The notes below the pieces were generated by a model. That model was not told the DNA's origin. It saw nothing but the letters and a program-made list of their open reading frames with translations, and searched no databases. This document shows positions 1 through 7,645 of a stretch of DNA of 34,983 bases, in pieces (position 1 is the first letter of the stretch; the number at the start of each line of letters is the position of its first letter). Source of the stretch: CAYVBN01 sp964538565 (GTDB lineage Bacteria; Pseudomonadota; Alphaproteobacteria; Rhizobiales; Xanthobacteraceae); NCBI GenBank assembly GCA_964538565.1, contig CAZIGW010000258.1:1-34983 (forward strand). The letters run 5' to 3'. The position numbers were made by a program, and so were the translations under genes.

Positions 1-977
1 TAGGGCACGCCGGGCAGCGGCCCGAAACCGATGAGCAGATGGATGACGAGCGCGATGGCGAGAAGCGAGAGCAGCGCGGTCGCGACGAAACCCTTGTAGA
101 GCGCGCCCATGATCGACTGGTTGGCGCCGAGCTTCACGAAGAAGGTGCCGATGATGGAGGTGACGATGCACGACGCGCCGACGCCGAGCGGCAGCAGCAT
201 CATCCACCACAGCAGCGGCGTGCCGTTGAAGAAGATGGCGGCGAGCACCATCGTGGCGACCGTCGTCACCGCGTAGGTCTCGAACAGGTCGGCCGCCATG
301 CCGGCGCAGTCGCCGACGTTGTCGCCGACGTTGTCGGCGATGGTCGCCGGGTTGCGCGGATCGTCTTCCGGAATTCCGGCCTCGACCTTGCCGACGAGAT
401 CGCCGCCGACGTCCGCCCCCTTGGTGAAGATGCCGCCGCCGAGACGGGCGAAGATCGAGATCAGCGAGGCCCCGAAGCCGAGCGCGACCAGCGCGTCCAC
501 GACCGTGCGGTCGTTCGGCGTCTTCTGCAGCGTGCCGGTGAGGAAGCCGAAATAGACGCTGACGCCGAGCAGCGCGAGACCGGCGACCAGTATGCCGGTG
601 ATGGCCCCCGACTTGAACGCGAGTTCAAGGCCGCCCCCGAGCGAGCCGATCGCCGCCTGCGCGGTGCGCACGTTGGCGCGCACCGACACGTTCATGCCGA
701 TGAAGCCCGTGGCGCCCGACAGGATCGCACCGATCGCGAAGCCCGCCGCCACCAGCCAGCCGAGATACCAGCCGATGAGCAGGAAGATGACGACGCCCAC
801 GAGACCGATCGTCGTGTACTGGCGCTTGAGATAGGCCTGCGCGCCCTCGCGGACCGCGGCCGATATCTCCTGCATCTTCGGGCTGCCCGCGTCGGCCGCC
901 ATGACTGACTGGATCGCCCAGAGAGCATAGACGATGGAAAGCGCGCCGCAGGCGATGATCACCCACAAAGCTGTCAT
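1..977 (-). CDS. hppA: Membrane-bound proton-pumping pyrophosphatase (H+-PPase), N-terminal part
   Basis: Hydrolyses cytoplasmic pyrophosphate and uses the energy to pump protons across a membrane. About 325 codons are visible; the C-terminal half lies beyond position 1. The start is the ATG at 975-977 (MTALWVIIACGALS). Several hydrophobic segments are separated by family signatures: EGAQAYLKRQY near residue 45, the substrate loop ARLGGGIFTKGADVGGDLVG near residue 180, and DNVGDNVGDCAGMAADLFE near residue 215, which carries the acidic Mg-PPi ligands. The residue that separates K+-dependent from K+-independent enzymes is outside the window, so the subtype is open. The gene is on the same strand as thiL but separated from it by accessory genes. 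The long plus-strand reading frame at 39-908 is its antisense shadow. Identification is secure. Confidence 0.96.
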   Translation of the reverse strand, partial: MTALWVIIACGALSIVYALWAIQSVMAADAGSPKMQEISAAVREGAQAYLKRQYTTIGLVGVVIFLLIGWYLGWLVAAGFAIGAILSGATGFIGMNVSVRANVRTAQAAIGSLGGGLELAFKSGAITGILVAGLALLGVSVYFGFLTGTLQKTPNDRTVVDALVALGFGASLISIFARLGGGIFTKGADVGGDLVGKVEAGIPEDDPRNPATIADNVGDNVGDCAGMAADLFETYAVTTVATMVLAAIFFNGTPLLWWMMLLPLGVGASCIVTSIIGTFFVKLGANQSIMGALYKGFVATALLSLLAIALVIHLLIGFGPLPGVP

Positions 978-983
978 TGGAAG

Positions 984-1014
984 GGACCCCGGTTATCTGG
1001 AGTTGACCGGGTCC
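984..1014 (-). promoter_or_regulatory. Leader hairpin that can cover the hppA ribosome binding site
   Basis: The arms 984-993 and 1006-1014 pair over nine positions with one bulged C and a 12-nt loop. On the hppA mRNA the 3' arm contains GGGG (rc of 987-990), nine nt before the ATG. This is the only purine-rich stretch in Shine-Dalgarno position. A second strong G/C hairpin lies further upstream in the same leader (1045-1069). Pairing is directly visible; a regulatory role is inferred. Confidence 0.4.
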
Positions 1015-1130
1015 GGCATGGCCGCCCGGCGGGACGGAAAAGCTGGGGGCGGCCGACGGGCCGGCCCCCGAGTCGGCGCGGACATTGCCAAAAAGGCGGC
1101 ATCGACGCAACGACGCGATTCGTCGGTTTT

Positions 1131-1334
1131 TCATACCTTTGGCTCGGACCGCAGGCGCCTGCCGCCGTTCAGGCCTGCTGCGGCCGCGGACCCCAGCGCG
1201 TACCAGCCGGGCAAGGCGCCGACAGGCAGCAGGACGGGAAAGATCACGGCCGGCGCCGCCAGATCGGCGATGCGCCGGGCGAGCCGGTCGCCATCAAGCC
1301 TCGTCGACGCGGCTTGCTCGGCCGCCACCGACAC
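1131..1334 (-). CDS. Possible small membrane protein upstream of hppA
   Basis: This is a 67-codon frame starting at GTG (1332-1334), with GGGGAG eight nt upstream as a good ribosome binding site. Codon third positions are mostly G or C, as in the real genes around it. The protein has a charged N-terminal third and one probable membrane segment (around residues 27-57: PAVIFPVLLPVGALPGWYAL), then a short basic tail. I do not recognise a family. It ends about 150 bp before hppA on the same strand and could share its transcript. It could also be a chance frame, since spurious frames are common at this G+C. Confidence 0.4.
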   Translation of the reverse strand: MSVAAEQAASTRLDGDRLARRIADLAAPAVIFPVLLPVGALPGWYALGSAAAAGLNGGRRLRSEPKV

Positions 1335-1471
1335 GCGTTTCGCTCCCCTGACAAGGCCGTTGAGGGGAGGTCTTCAAGGGCTGGATCAGGCCCGGATGCC
1401 ACCCGGGCCGGCGCAGGGTGGCCCATCTGATACACCCGCCCAACTGACACACTCACTGAGGTGACGAAGAC

Positions 1472-1885
1472 TCACGGTATTGATATTTGCGTAAATTTGC
1501 CCGCTGCCGACAGCTCGAAAATAAATGGCTTGCGCGTTGTGAGAGCCCGCTTCTCGATTCCATCGAAAGAGCGCATGAAATACCGCATCTTGTCCCAGGT
1601 AGAATCATTGGCTCCGGGTAGATAAAAGCACCCAGCGTTGTATTGCTTGATCGCCGATCGCTCAGGCAGCAGCGTGTGAAATTTGCGGTCGTGACTGAAC
1701 ACTATCCAGCCCTCCGCCGCAACCTTTGAGAGCCAAACGTCGTCCGGTGTATCTTGCTTGAACCTGAATTTGTTCTTTGGGTCGTGGTGAAACTCTACGG
1801 AAAAAGGAGGGCGTGCCGTCCTGATTGCCTCGGGAAGGCGCTTTCCAATGTTGCGATCAAAATAGAAAGTTAGTGCACCGACGAT
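1472..1885 (-). CDS. VapC45-like PIN-domain toxin, apparently without a canonical start codon
   Basis: The reading frame encodes about 137 residues of the PIN-like fold typical of VapC45-type toxins, presumed Mg-dependent RNases. The N-terminal acidic motif is FYFDRNIGKRLPEAI, the middle holds DTPDDVWL, and the second acidic strand is VFSHDRKFH. The first ATG or GTG in frame (GTG at 1700-1702) would remove the first 60-odd residues, including the FDRN motif. Reading upstream, an excellent Shine-Dalgarno (GGGGAGGGAG) is followed directly by ATC at 1883-1885, where an ATG would be expected. I take ATC as the likely start, either a rare start codon or a point mutation of ATG. The frame overlaps the end of the antitoxin gene by 16 nt, as expected for a coupled pair. 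Codon use is more A/T-rich than in neighbours, suggesting transfer. Confidence 0.7.
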   Translation of the reverse strand: MVGALTFYFDRNIGKRLPEAIRTARPPFSVEFHHDPKNKFRFKQDTPDDVWLSKVAAEGWIVFSHDRKFHTLLPERSAIKQYNAGCFYLPGANDSTWDKMRYFMRSFDGIEKRALTTRKPFIFELSAAGKFTQISIP

Positions 1886-2562
1886 TTCTCCCTCCCCAGC
1901 GCAACCTCTTCTTCAAATTTCAGGGCCTTCCTGACCTCTTCTGGCTTGAGTCCAAAATCTTCGGCAATATCTGAATTACTTTCGCCTGCCTCAAAGCGCC
2001 CGCGGATAATCCAGGTTGGGGTGCCGTGTACTGCAGGCGCCCCAAAAGAAATTCTAGGGTCAATGACAATGGGGGAGCCTTCGCCCGCGACGTGCCAGCG
2101 AAGCGCAACCTCGTTCTCATATTCAAACTCGCGAAGCCTTCCAATCACGGACTCCCATTCGAGTTGACCGCCCTGGTCGGCCTGAAGCACGGTTCCAGGC
2201 TTGATGTCGATCTGCTGGGAATCTAGGTAGAGATGCTTCGCGTTTTCTTTGAATCGGTATTGCGCGAACGGATACTCGCTCTTCAGTTCATTTGCGGCGT
2301 AGGCCCGTGCGGCCCGAATTCGCTTCATGGAAACGCCAGCCTTCCGGAATGCGGCGACCACCGCAACCTCGATCAACTGGAGGTATGAGAGAGCGGTGCG
2401 GGCTTCGCGGTTCCTGAGCAAGGCGGCTTCGGTCTTGTGCCACGCCACAACAGTCTGCGGAGAAATCTTCGCATATGCCGCCGCTTCCCCGATCTGATAG
2501 GTCGGGAGCAGCAACCGACGTCGCCAAGGCTCATCCAATCGTTCAGACACCAGCGAAACCAT
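1870..2562 (-). CDS. VapB45-like antitoxin: MerR-type helix-turn-helix plus DUF433
   Basis: The 230-residue protein has two parts. Residues about 20-95 look like a MerR-type winged helix (YQIGEAAAYAKISPQTVVAWH, then a second helical block ending GVSMKRIRAARAYA). Residues about 165-220 match the DUF433 antitoxin domain (DPRISFGAPAVHGTPTWII, then SDIAEDFGLKPEEVRKAL). The size and two-part layout match VapB45-type antitoxins, which neutralise a PIN-domain toxin and repress their own operon. The toxin frame follows immediately and overlaps its 3' end. A possible sigma-70 promoter lies about 20 nt upstream. Codon use (many AAA, TTT, TCA-type codons) and lower G+C differ from the flanking housekeeping genes, suggesting acquisition by transfer. 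Confidence 0.8.
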   Translation of the reverse strand: MVSLVSERLDEPWRRRLLLPTYQIGEAAAYAKISPQTVVAWHKTEAALLRNREARTALSYLQLIEVAVVAAFRKAGVSMKRIRAARAYAANELKSEYPFAQYRFKENAKHLYLDSQQIDIKPGTVLQADQGGQLEWESVIGRLREFEYENEVALRWHVAGEGSPIVIDPRISFGAPAVHGTPTWIIRGRFEAGESNSDIAEDFGLKPEEVRKALKFEEEVALGREKSSVH

Positions 2563-2582
2563 TGAGCGGGACTCACTTTTTT

Positions 2583-2610
2583 AGCCTACCGAGCCTGAAG
2601 CCCGAGTAAA
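2583..2610 (-). promoter_or_regulatory. Candidate promoter of the VapBC-like operon
   Basis: Reading the minus strand, TTTACT (rc of 2605-2610) and TAGGCT (rc of 2583-2588) are separated by 16 nt, and the -10-like element is about 20 nt from the antitoxin ATG. The match to sigma-70 boxes is partial, but position and spacing fit. A run of T on the plus strand lies just inside the leader. Confidence 0.3.
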
Positions 2611-2783
2611 GGATACACGGGAGGTGGCTGAGATGGCGGCTGAAGAACAACTAGTGAACGCACGAACGGCTGTCTAGGCTGGAAACTCGTGGAACATCGG
2701 CCCTTGGCCTGAACTGATCAGGGAAGGCGCGGCCGTTGCGGCGCAGGGGCAGGTGCGCGGGCGCCCGGACTCCGCCTGGCCTC

Positions 2784-4013
2784 TCAGGAAAACCGGAATG
2801 CGCCGGGATGGCGGATGGTCAGCGCACGCAGCTCGGCGAGCGAATGCGCCCCGAGCTGGCGCGCCGCCGCACGCGTCTCCTGCATCAGGAGGTCGATGGC
2901 ATACTCCGGCCCGGCCGGCCCGAGCGCTCCGAGCGCATAGAGAAAGGCCTTGCCCGCGAAGGTCCCGGCGGCGCCGAGCGAAAGCGCGCGCACGACGTCG
3001 AGACCGGAGCGGATGCCGCTGTCCAAGAGGATGGTCGCCCGCCCGCCGACGGCGGCGGCGATCGCCGGCAGCACGTCGATCGGCGCCGGCGCGGCCTCGA
3101 TCTGGCGGCCGCCGTGGTTCGACACCTGGATCCCGTCGACGCCGAGCGATACCGCTTTCTCGGCATCGAGCGGATGCAGAATTCCCTTCACCACGAAGGG
3201 ACGGCGCCAGCGGTCGCGGAAGCGCGCGACCTCCTCCCAGGTGAAGCCGCCGCCGACCTCGTTGCGCGCGAACAGCGCCAACTTGTCGGCGCTCGGATGC
3301 TCGCCGACATAGGGCGCGAGGCTGGCGAAACGGGGAATGCCGTGACGCATGAGCGCCCGCAGCCAGCCCGGTGACTTCGCAACCTCGTAGACGGTGCGCG
3401 CGTCCGGCCGGAACGGGATCACCAGCCGGTTGCGCACCTCGCGCGGACGCGTCGTGCGCACCGGCACGTCAAGCGTCAGCACCAGCACGTGCGCGCCGGC
3501 GGCTTCCGCGCGGCGGACGAGGTCGAAGGCGACGGCGTGATCGTTCCGCGCCAGGCGATAGAGCTGAAACCAGAAGACGTCGGGCGCGACCTCGGCGAGA
3601 CGCTCGATCGTGGCGCTCGCGACCGTCGAACCGGTGTAGGGGATGCCGGCGCGCTGGCAGGCGCTCGCCATGTAGATTTCCGCCCCCGGCCAGACGACGC
3701 TCGTGCCGCCCATCGGGGCGACCCCGATGGGCGCAGCGTAGCGGCGGCCGAACAGTTCCACCTCGATGGGCACGGGACCGGCGTCGACCCCATAGCGCGG
3801 CACGAGTTCGATCGCGTCGAACGCCGCACCGTTGCGGGCGATGCCGCCGTCGGTGCCGGCGCCGCCGTCAAGGTATTCGAAACCGAAGCGCGGCAGCCGC
3901 CGCCGGGCGTGCCGGCGAAGGTCGGCGAAGGTCGGGAAACGTCGGTGCAGCGCCTCGTCGGGACGGCGCACCGCGGCGCGCTCGCGCGACTGCGCAAAAA
4001 TTCGATCTTCCAT
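2784..4013 (-). CDS. FMN-dependent alpha-hydroxy-acid oxidase/dehydrogenase (LldD/mandelate dehydrogenase family)
   Basis: A TIM-barrel flavoenzyme that oxidises an L-2-hydroxy acid to the 2-oxo acid; the substrate cannot be read from sequence. About 409 residues from the ATG at 4011-4013 (MEDRIFAQ), preceded by GGGGGAGGGG. The longer upstream frame lacks homology and overlaps the thiL end. Family residues are present: the N-terminal GFEYLDGGAGTD motif with the active-site Tyr, APIGVAPMGG for FMN, FQLYRLARN, TLDVPVRTTRPREVRNR, the FMN lysine in FVVKGIL, the catalytic His and Arg in VSNHGGRQ, and LLDSGIRSGLDVVRAL for the FMN phosphate. All catalytic positions look intact. It lies 52 bp downstream of thiL on the same strand, so it may be read through from the riboflavin/thiamine operon. 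That would place an FMN-using enzyme behind FMN-precursor genes, but the order is not one I know as conserved. Confidence 0.88.
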   Translation of the reverse strand: MEDRIFAQSRERAAVRRPDEALHRRFPTFADLRRHARRRLPRFGFEYLDGGAGTDGGIARNGAAFDAIELVPRYGVDAGPVPIEVELFGRRYAAPIGVAPMGGTSVVWPGAEIYMASACQRAGIPYTGSTVASATIERLAEVAPDVFWFQLYRLARNDHAVAFDLVRRAEAAGAHVLVLTLDVPVRTTRPREVRNRLVIPFRPDARTVYEVAKSPGWLRALMRHGIPRFASLAPYVGEHPSADKLALFARNEVGGGFTWEEVARFRDRWRRPFVVKGILHPLDAEKAVSLGVDGIQVSNHGGRQIEAAPAPIDVLPAIAAAVGGRATILLDSGIRSGLDVVRALSLGAAGTFAGKAFLYALGALGPAGPEYAIDLLMQETRAAARQLGAHSLAELRALTIRHPGAFRFS

Positions 4014-4065
4014 GCCCCTCCCCCGTTCCCGCCCCGATGCGGCGCGCGCCCGGTGCGGCCGACAT

Positions 4066-5070
4066 TCAGAAATGACTGAACGACAGTTTCTTGAACGCAA
4101 GTCTGCGCCCGTCGCGGTCGAGGAAGCGCGCCTCTCCCTTTCCGGCGACCACGCGACCGATTTCCGTCAGCGGCACGCCGGCGGCGGAAGCCTCGAGACG
4201 CAACGCCTCGAGCCGGTCGGCCGAGACGGTGGCGACGATCTCGTAATCGTCCCCACCGGTGAGAACGGTTTCGATCAACGAGGGGTCGGCCGCAAGCGTC
4301 CGCGCCGCCGCTTCGGACACCGGCACCAGGGCGGATTCGATCTCCGCGGAAACGCCCGAGGCGCGGCACAGCTTGGCAAGATCGCCCATCAGCCCGTCGG
4401 AGACATCCATGGCGGCGGAGGCGTAGCGGCGCAAGGCTTCCGCGATGGCATTGCGCGGCTCGGGGACGAGATAGCGGTCGATCAGATGATCGCTCATCCG
4501 CCGGTCGAGACCCCAGGGCTGCTGCAGCGAGCGGTCCCGCCGCAGCATCACGCCGAGCGCGGCATCCCCGATGGTACCGGTGACCACGATGCGGTCGCCC
4601 GCCTTGGCGCCGCCGCGCATCACCATGGTGGCGTGTGGAAGCGTGCCGAACGCGGCGATCGACACCATGACCGGACCATGCGTGCGGTCGGTATCGCCGC
4701 CGAGCAGCGGACAACCGTAGCGCTCCGCATCCGCACCGAGTCCCGCCGCGAATGCCGCGAGCCAGCCGTCGTCGATCTCCTCGGGCAGGGCGAGCGAAAG
4801 CAGAAATCCAGCGGGCTTGGCGCCCTTGGCGGCGAGATCGGAGAGATTCACCCGCAGCGCCTTGCGGGCGACGCTGTCGGGCGGATCGTCGGGGAAGAAG
4901 TGGATGCCGCCGACGATGGCGTCCGCCTTGAGCACCACGTCGTGGGCCGCCGGCGGCGTGATCACCGCCGCGTCGTCGACCAGGCCGAAGGCGCCGGGCT
5001 GGGTGGCAAGCGGCCGGAAATGGCGCGCGATCAGGCGATCCTCGGCCGACGATTCATCCTGGCTGGTCAT
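4066..5070 (-). CDS. thiL: Thiamine-monophosphate kinase
   Basis: Phosphorylates thiamine monophosphate with ATP to thiamine diphosphate, the last step of cofactor synthesis. 334 residues from the ATG at 5068-5070 (MTSQDESS) with AGGA just upstream. Motifs in order: FGLVDDAAVI (Mg/ATP binding), IHFFPDDPP, NLSDLAAKGAKP, GGDTDR, GDRIVVTGTIGDAALG, MDVSDGLMGDLAKLC and TGGDDYEIVATV. These make it a complete PurM-type kinase. It follows nusB after a 223-bp gap in which no convincing gene was seen. The nusB-thiL neighbourhood is classic for alphaproteobacteria. Identification is secure. Confidence 0.96.
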   Translation of the reverse strand: MTSQDESSAEDRLIARHFRPLATQPGAFGLVDDAAVITPPAAHDVVLKADAIVGGIHFFPDDPPDSVARKALRVNLSDLAAKGAKPAGFLLSLALPEEIDDGWLAAFAAGLGADAERYGCPLLGGDTDRTHGPVMVSIAAFGTLPHATMVMRGGAKAGDRIVVTGTIGDAALGVMLRRDRSLQQPWGLDRRMSDHLIDRYLVPEPRNAIAEALRRYASAAMDVSDGLMGDLAKLCRASGVSAEIESALVPVSEAAARTLAADPSLIETVLTGGDDYEIVATVSADRLEALRLEASAAGVPLTEIGRVVAGKGEARFLDRDGRRLAFKKLSFSHF

Positions 5071-5293
5071 GATCCTGGCGCCGCCTCCCCCACGCGGTCC
5101 GCATCGTAGGACGGACGGCTTCGCCTGCAAGCCCGTCCGGCGCGGAGAGCTCGTTGCACCCATGGCCCAGACCCCGTCGCCGACCGGCAGGCTGTCGTCG
5201 CGAATGCCGACGGCTGCCGAACCACGCCGATGACATACGTCTGGACGAAAACTCTCCGTCGCCGCCGATGTTCCGGACGATGCCGCATGCGGC

Positions 5294-5782
5294 TCAGCCG
5301 GCGGCGCGGTCGAACTCGGGGCCGCGCAGCTGGCGGGCGATCTGGTCGAGCACGGCGTTGACCATGCCGGTCTCTTCCCGGTCGACGAACGCGTGGGCGA
5401 CGTCGACGTATTCGGAGACGACCACGCGCGCCGGAATGTCCTGCCTGCGGTCGAGCTCGTAGGCGCCGGCGCGCAGCACCGCCCGCAGGACGGTCTCGAC
5501 CCGCTTCAGCGGCCACCCGGCCGCAAGCGCGGCGTCGATCATCGGATCGAGCCGGCGCTGTTCAGCGACGACGCCGGTCACGATCTCGCGGAAGAAGGTC
5601 GCCTCGGCCGGAAGATATTGCTCGCCCTCCACCTCGCGGCCGAGCCAATGACTCTCGAATTGCGCGAGGATCTCGTTGAGGCCGGTGGCGGCGACGTCCA
5701 TCTGGTAGAGCGCCTGCACGGCGGCGAGGCGCGCGGCGCCGCGCCGGTTCGCCTTGCGGTCCTTGTCGGCCGGACGCTTCAT
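5294..5782 (-). CDS. nusB: Transcription antitermination factor NusB
   Basis: RNA-binding partner of NusE (ribosomal protein S10) in rRNA antitermination complexes. 162 residues, close to the usual alphaproteobacterial length. The protein is all-helical: an N-terminal basic segment (RKANRRGAARLAAVQALYQ), a central block around ERRLDPMIDAALA-type helices, and the C-terminal VVVSEYVDVAHAF signature followed by GMVNAVLDQIAR. The ATG overlaps the ribH stop in an ATGA arrangement (5779-5782), so the two are translationally coupled. Confidence 0.96.
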   Translation of the reverse strand: MKRPADKDRKANRRGAARLAAVQALYQMDVAATGLNEILAQFESHWLGREVEGEQYLPAEATFFREIVTGVVAEQRRLDPMIDAALAAGWPLKRVETVLRAVLRAGAYELDRRQDIPARVVVSEYVDVAHAFVDREETGMVNAVLDQIARQLRGPEFDRAAG

Positions 5783-6291
5783 CGCCGGCCCCGTGGCCGC
5801 GCGAGGCTGCGGGCAAGGCGCGCGAGCGCGAGCGCCGCTTCCGCGGCGGCGCCGCCCTTGTCGCCCTGTTCGGGATGGGCGCGCGCCAGCGCCTGCGCAT
5901 CGGTGTCGACCGTGAGGATGCCGTTGCCGATGCCGACACGTCGAGCAATCGCCAGATCCATCAGGGCACGCGCGGATTCACCGGCGACGATGTCATAGTG
6001 GCTCGTTTCCCCGCGGATGACGCAGCCGAGCGCCACCACGCCCGCATATGGACGCCGCGCCTTTTGTGCCGCGTCGAGCGCAAGCGCAATCGCCTGCGGA
6101 ATTTCGAGCGCGCCCGGAACCGTCACGACGTCGAAGCCGACCGCGGCGCGTTCGAGCGCCCGCTGGGCTCCGGTGAGCAGAAAAGTCGCGATGTCGTCGT
6201 AAAAGCGCGATTCGACGACGAGCATGCGCGCGCCGCGCAGCGATCCTTCGTTTCGCGGTTCCGTCTCCGATGCCTTGCGCGGTTTCGCCAT
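5779..6291 (-). CDS. ribH: 6,7-dimethyl-8-ribityllumazine synthase
   Basis: Condenses 5-amino-6-ribitylaminouracil with 3,4-dihydroxy-2-butanone 4-phosphate, the penultimate step of riboflavin synthesis. About 170 residues from the ATG at 6289-6291 (MAKPRKAS). An upstream TTG frame adds 11 residues but has no ribosome binding site. Family motifs are intact: VVESRFYDDI, VTVPGALEIPQAI, ALGCVIRGETSHYDIV with the catalytic histidine, and GNGILTVDT. It sits between ribE and nusB and overlaps nusB by 4 nt. Confidence 0.96.
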   Translation of the reverse strand: MAKPRKASETEPRNEGSLRGARMLVVESRFYDDIATFLLTGAQRALERAAVGFDVVTVPGALEIPQAIALALDAAQKARRPYAGVVALGCVIRGETSHYDIVAGESARALMDLAIARRVGIGNGILTVDTDAQALARAHPEQGDKGGAAAEAALALARLARSLARPRGRR

Positions 6292-6397
6292 GGTTCGTCT
6301 CGGTTGGGTCCGCGTCAGTAGCAAGGAGCTCGGGGCGGGAGCAAGGGCGCGGCGGGTCGAAATCGCGAGCGTATGCTGGTCGGCGAGCGCATGACCG

Positions 6398-7006
6398 CTA
6401 TCGGGTCGCGATCAGTCGCGCCGCGTAGCGGGCCATCAGGTCGACCTCCAGATTGACCTGGTCGCCCCGGGCCAACGCGCCGAGCGTGGTCACGCAGAGC
6501 GTGTGCGGGATGACGAGCACCGAGAAGGTATCGCCGCTCACCGCGTTGACCGTCAGCGACACGCCGTCGACCGCGACAGACCCTTTTGCCGCGACGAAGC
6601 GCGAAAGAGAGGTCGGCATACGGAAGATCATTCGCGCCGAATCGGGAAGCTCCTCGCGGACGATCAGCTCGGCGACGCCGTCCACATGACCTGTGACGAT
6701 ATGGCCGCCGAGCTCGTCCCCGATCTTCAGCGCGCGCTCGAGATTGACGCGCGTGCCGTGTCGCCACCGGCCCACGGTGGTCACCGCGAGCGTCTCGGCC
6801 GCCGCATCGGCCGCGAACCAGCTGCGGCCACCGTCTTCTCCGGCCGCCACGATGGTCAGGCAGGCGCCGCTGCAGGCGATCGAAGCGCCGTCGAGGAGCG
6901 AGGCGCGTGGATAGCTGCAGGCGATCTTGAGATGATGAAGCAGGCCCTGCGCCTGCTGCCTCACGGCGACGACCTCGCCGACGTCAGTGACAATCCCGGT
7001 GAACAT
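6398..7006 (-). CDS. ribE: Riboflavin synthase, alpha subunit
   Basis: Dismutates two lumazine molecules to riboflavin. 202 residues starting at the ATG at 7004-7006 (MFTGIVTDVGEV), the near-universal start of this family; the longer frame upstream is not homologous. Two tandem lumazine-binding barrels are visible: the first with FTGIV, CSGACLTIV and GTRVNLERALK, the second with GGHIVTGHVDGVAEL, AVDGVSLTVN and VNLEVDLMARY. It lies about 100 bp upstream of ribH on the same strand. Some genomes call this gene ribC. No FMN-riboswitch-like fold was recognised upstream. Confidence 0.96.
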   Translation of the reverse strand: MFTGIVTDVGEVVAVRQQAQGLLHHLKIACSYPRASLLDGASIACSGACLTIVAAGEDGGRSWFAADAAAETLAVTTVGRWRHGTRVNLERALKIGDELGGHIVTGHVDGVAELIVREELPDSARMIFRMPTSLSRFVAAKGSVAVDGVSLTVNAVSGDTFSVLVIPHTLCVTTLGALARGDQVNLEVDLMARYAARLIATR

Positions 7007-7281
7007 CGCGCTCGTGCAGCCGCAACAGGTCCTCGCCCGCCCCAGGCGGCGAGCCGCATCGGGACGGATGCGCTGCTCGGTTTCGATGAGCATCGGCCGG
7101 TCGGCGCGCAACGGCATTGACCCGCGCCTGCCGGACGGTGTCGCGGGTCCCCATTCCGGGTCCCGATCCTTGCAGCCCCCGAGTTATGCCCGAAGCGAGC
7201 GCGCCGGTACAGGGTGCCGTCTCGGCGGCGCCGCCACCGCCTCGGCGACCCTGCAGCAGCCTCGCGCCCCGGGTGGCGCCG

Positions 7282-7473
7282 TCAGTTCACGAAGGCGGAG
7301 TGCCGGACGTGCGAGTCGAGGCCGACGTCACGAATGTCCCGCGCCTGCTCTTCGAGCAAGGCCCAGGCCTGGGCGAGGTCCATCAGGAGAGCACGATACC
7401 GCGGCGCCTTCGTCTGCTCGGCCAAGCGAAGGCATTGTGCCGCCTCGTTACGAAAGTTGACGGGGCTACGCAT
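7282..7473 (-). CDS. Small helical protein of a Hyphomicrobiales-type family
   Basis: 63 residues from ATG 7471-7473, with a clear Shine-Dalgarno (GAGGGAG, 6-7 nt upstream). The sequence is two amphipathic helices: FRNEAAQCLRLAEQT, a short basic linker (KAPRYR), then ALLMDLAQAWALLEEQARD. Very short proteins with this A-x-CLxLA ... LxxxAxxWxxLxxQA pattern occur in many copies in Bradyrhizobium-like genomes; I recall no established function. A related protein lies at 31839-32051. It sits between ribE and ribD on the same strand, breaking the usual close ribD-ribE spacing. Soluble and cytoplasmic by composition. Confidence 0.75.
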   Translation of the reverse strand: MRSPVNFRNEAAQCLRLAEQTKAPRYRALLMDLAQAWALLEEQARDIRDVGLDSHVRHSAFVN

Positions 7474-7645
7474 GTCTCACTCCCTCTAGCGACAAAGCCC
7501 GGCGCCACGATGCGAACGACTTCGGTCAGGAATGTGGCGCGTTCTGGACAGATTTCGCCAGAAACGTGGCCGCCTGATGACGCGATGATGACGCCGTCCG
7601 GGCCACAGCGGTAACGCCGCGCTCGGTACTTGGTTCCGGCCGGTC

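Noticed and set aside
39..908. Long plus-strand open frame of 289 codons
   Set aside because: It is antisense to hppA, composed of charged residues typical of reversed G/C-rich coding DNA, and has no ribosome binding site.
3832..5109. Long plus-strand open frame of 425 codons across thiL and the oxidase gene
   Set aside because: Antisense shadow of two well-identified genes; no domain recognisable.
5071..5293. Gap between nusB and thiL as a possible gene or riboswitch
   Set aside because: No frame with a ribosome binding site and recognisable product, and no TPP-riboswitch signature was found.
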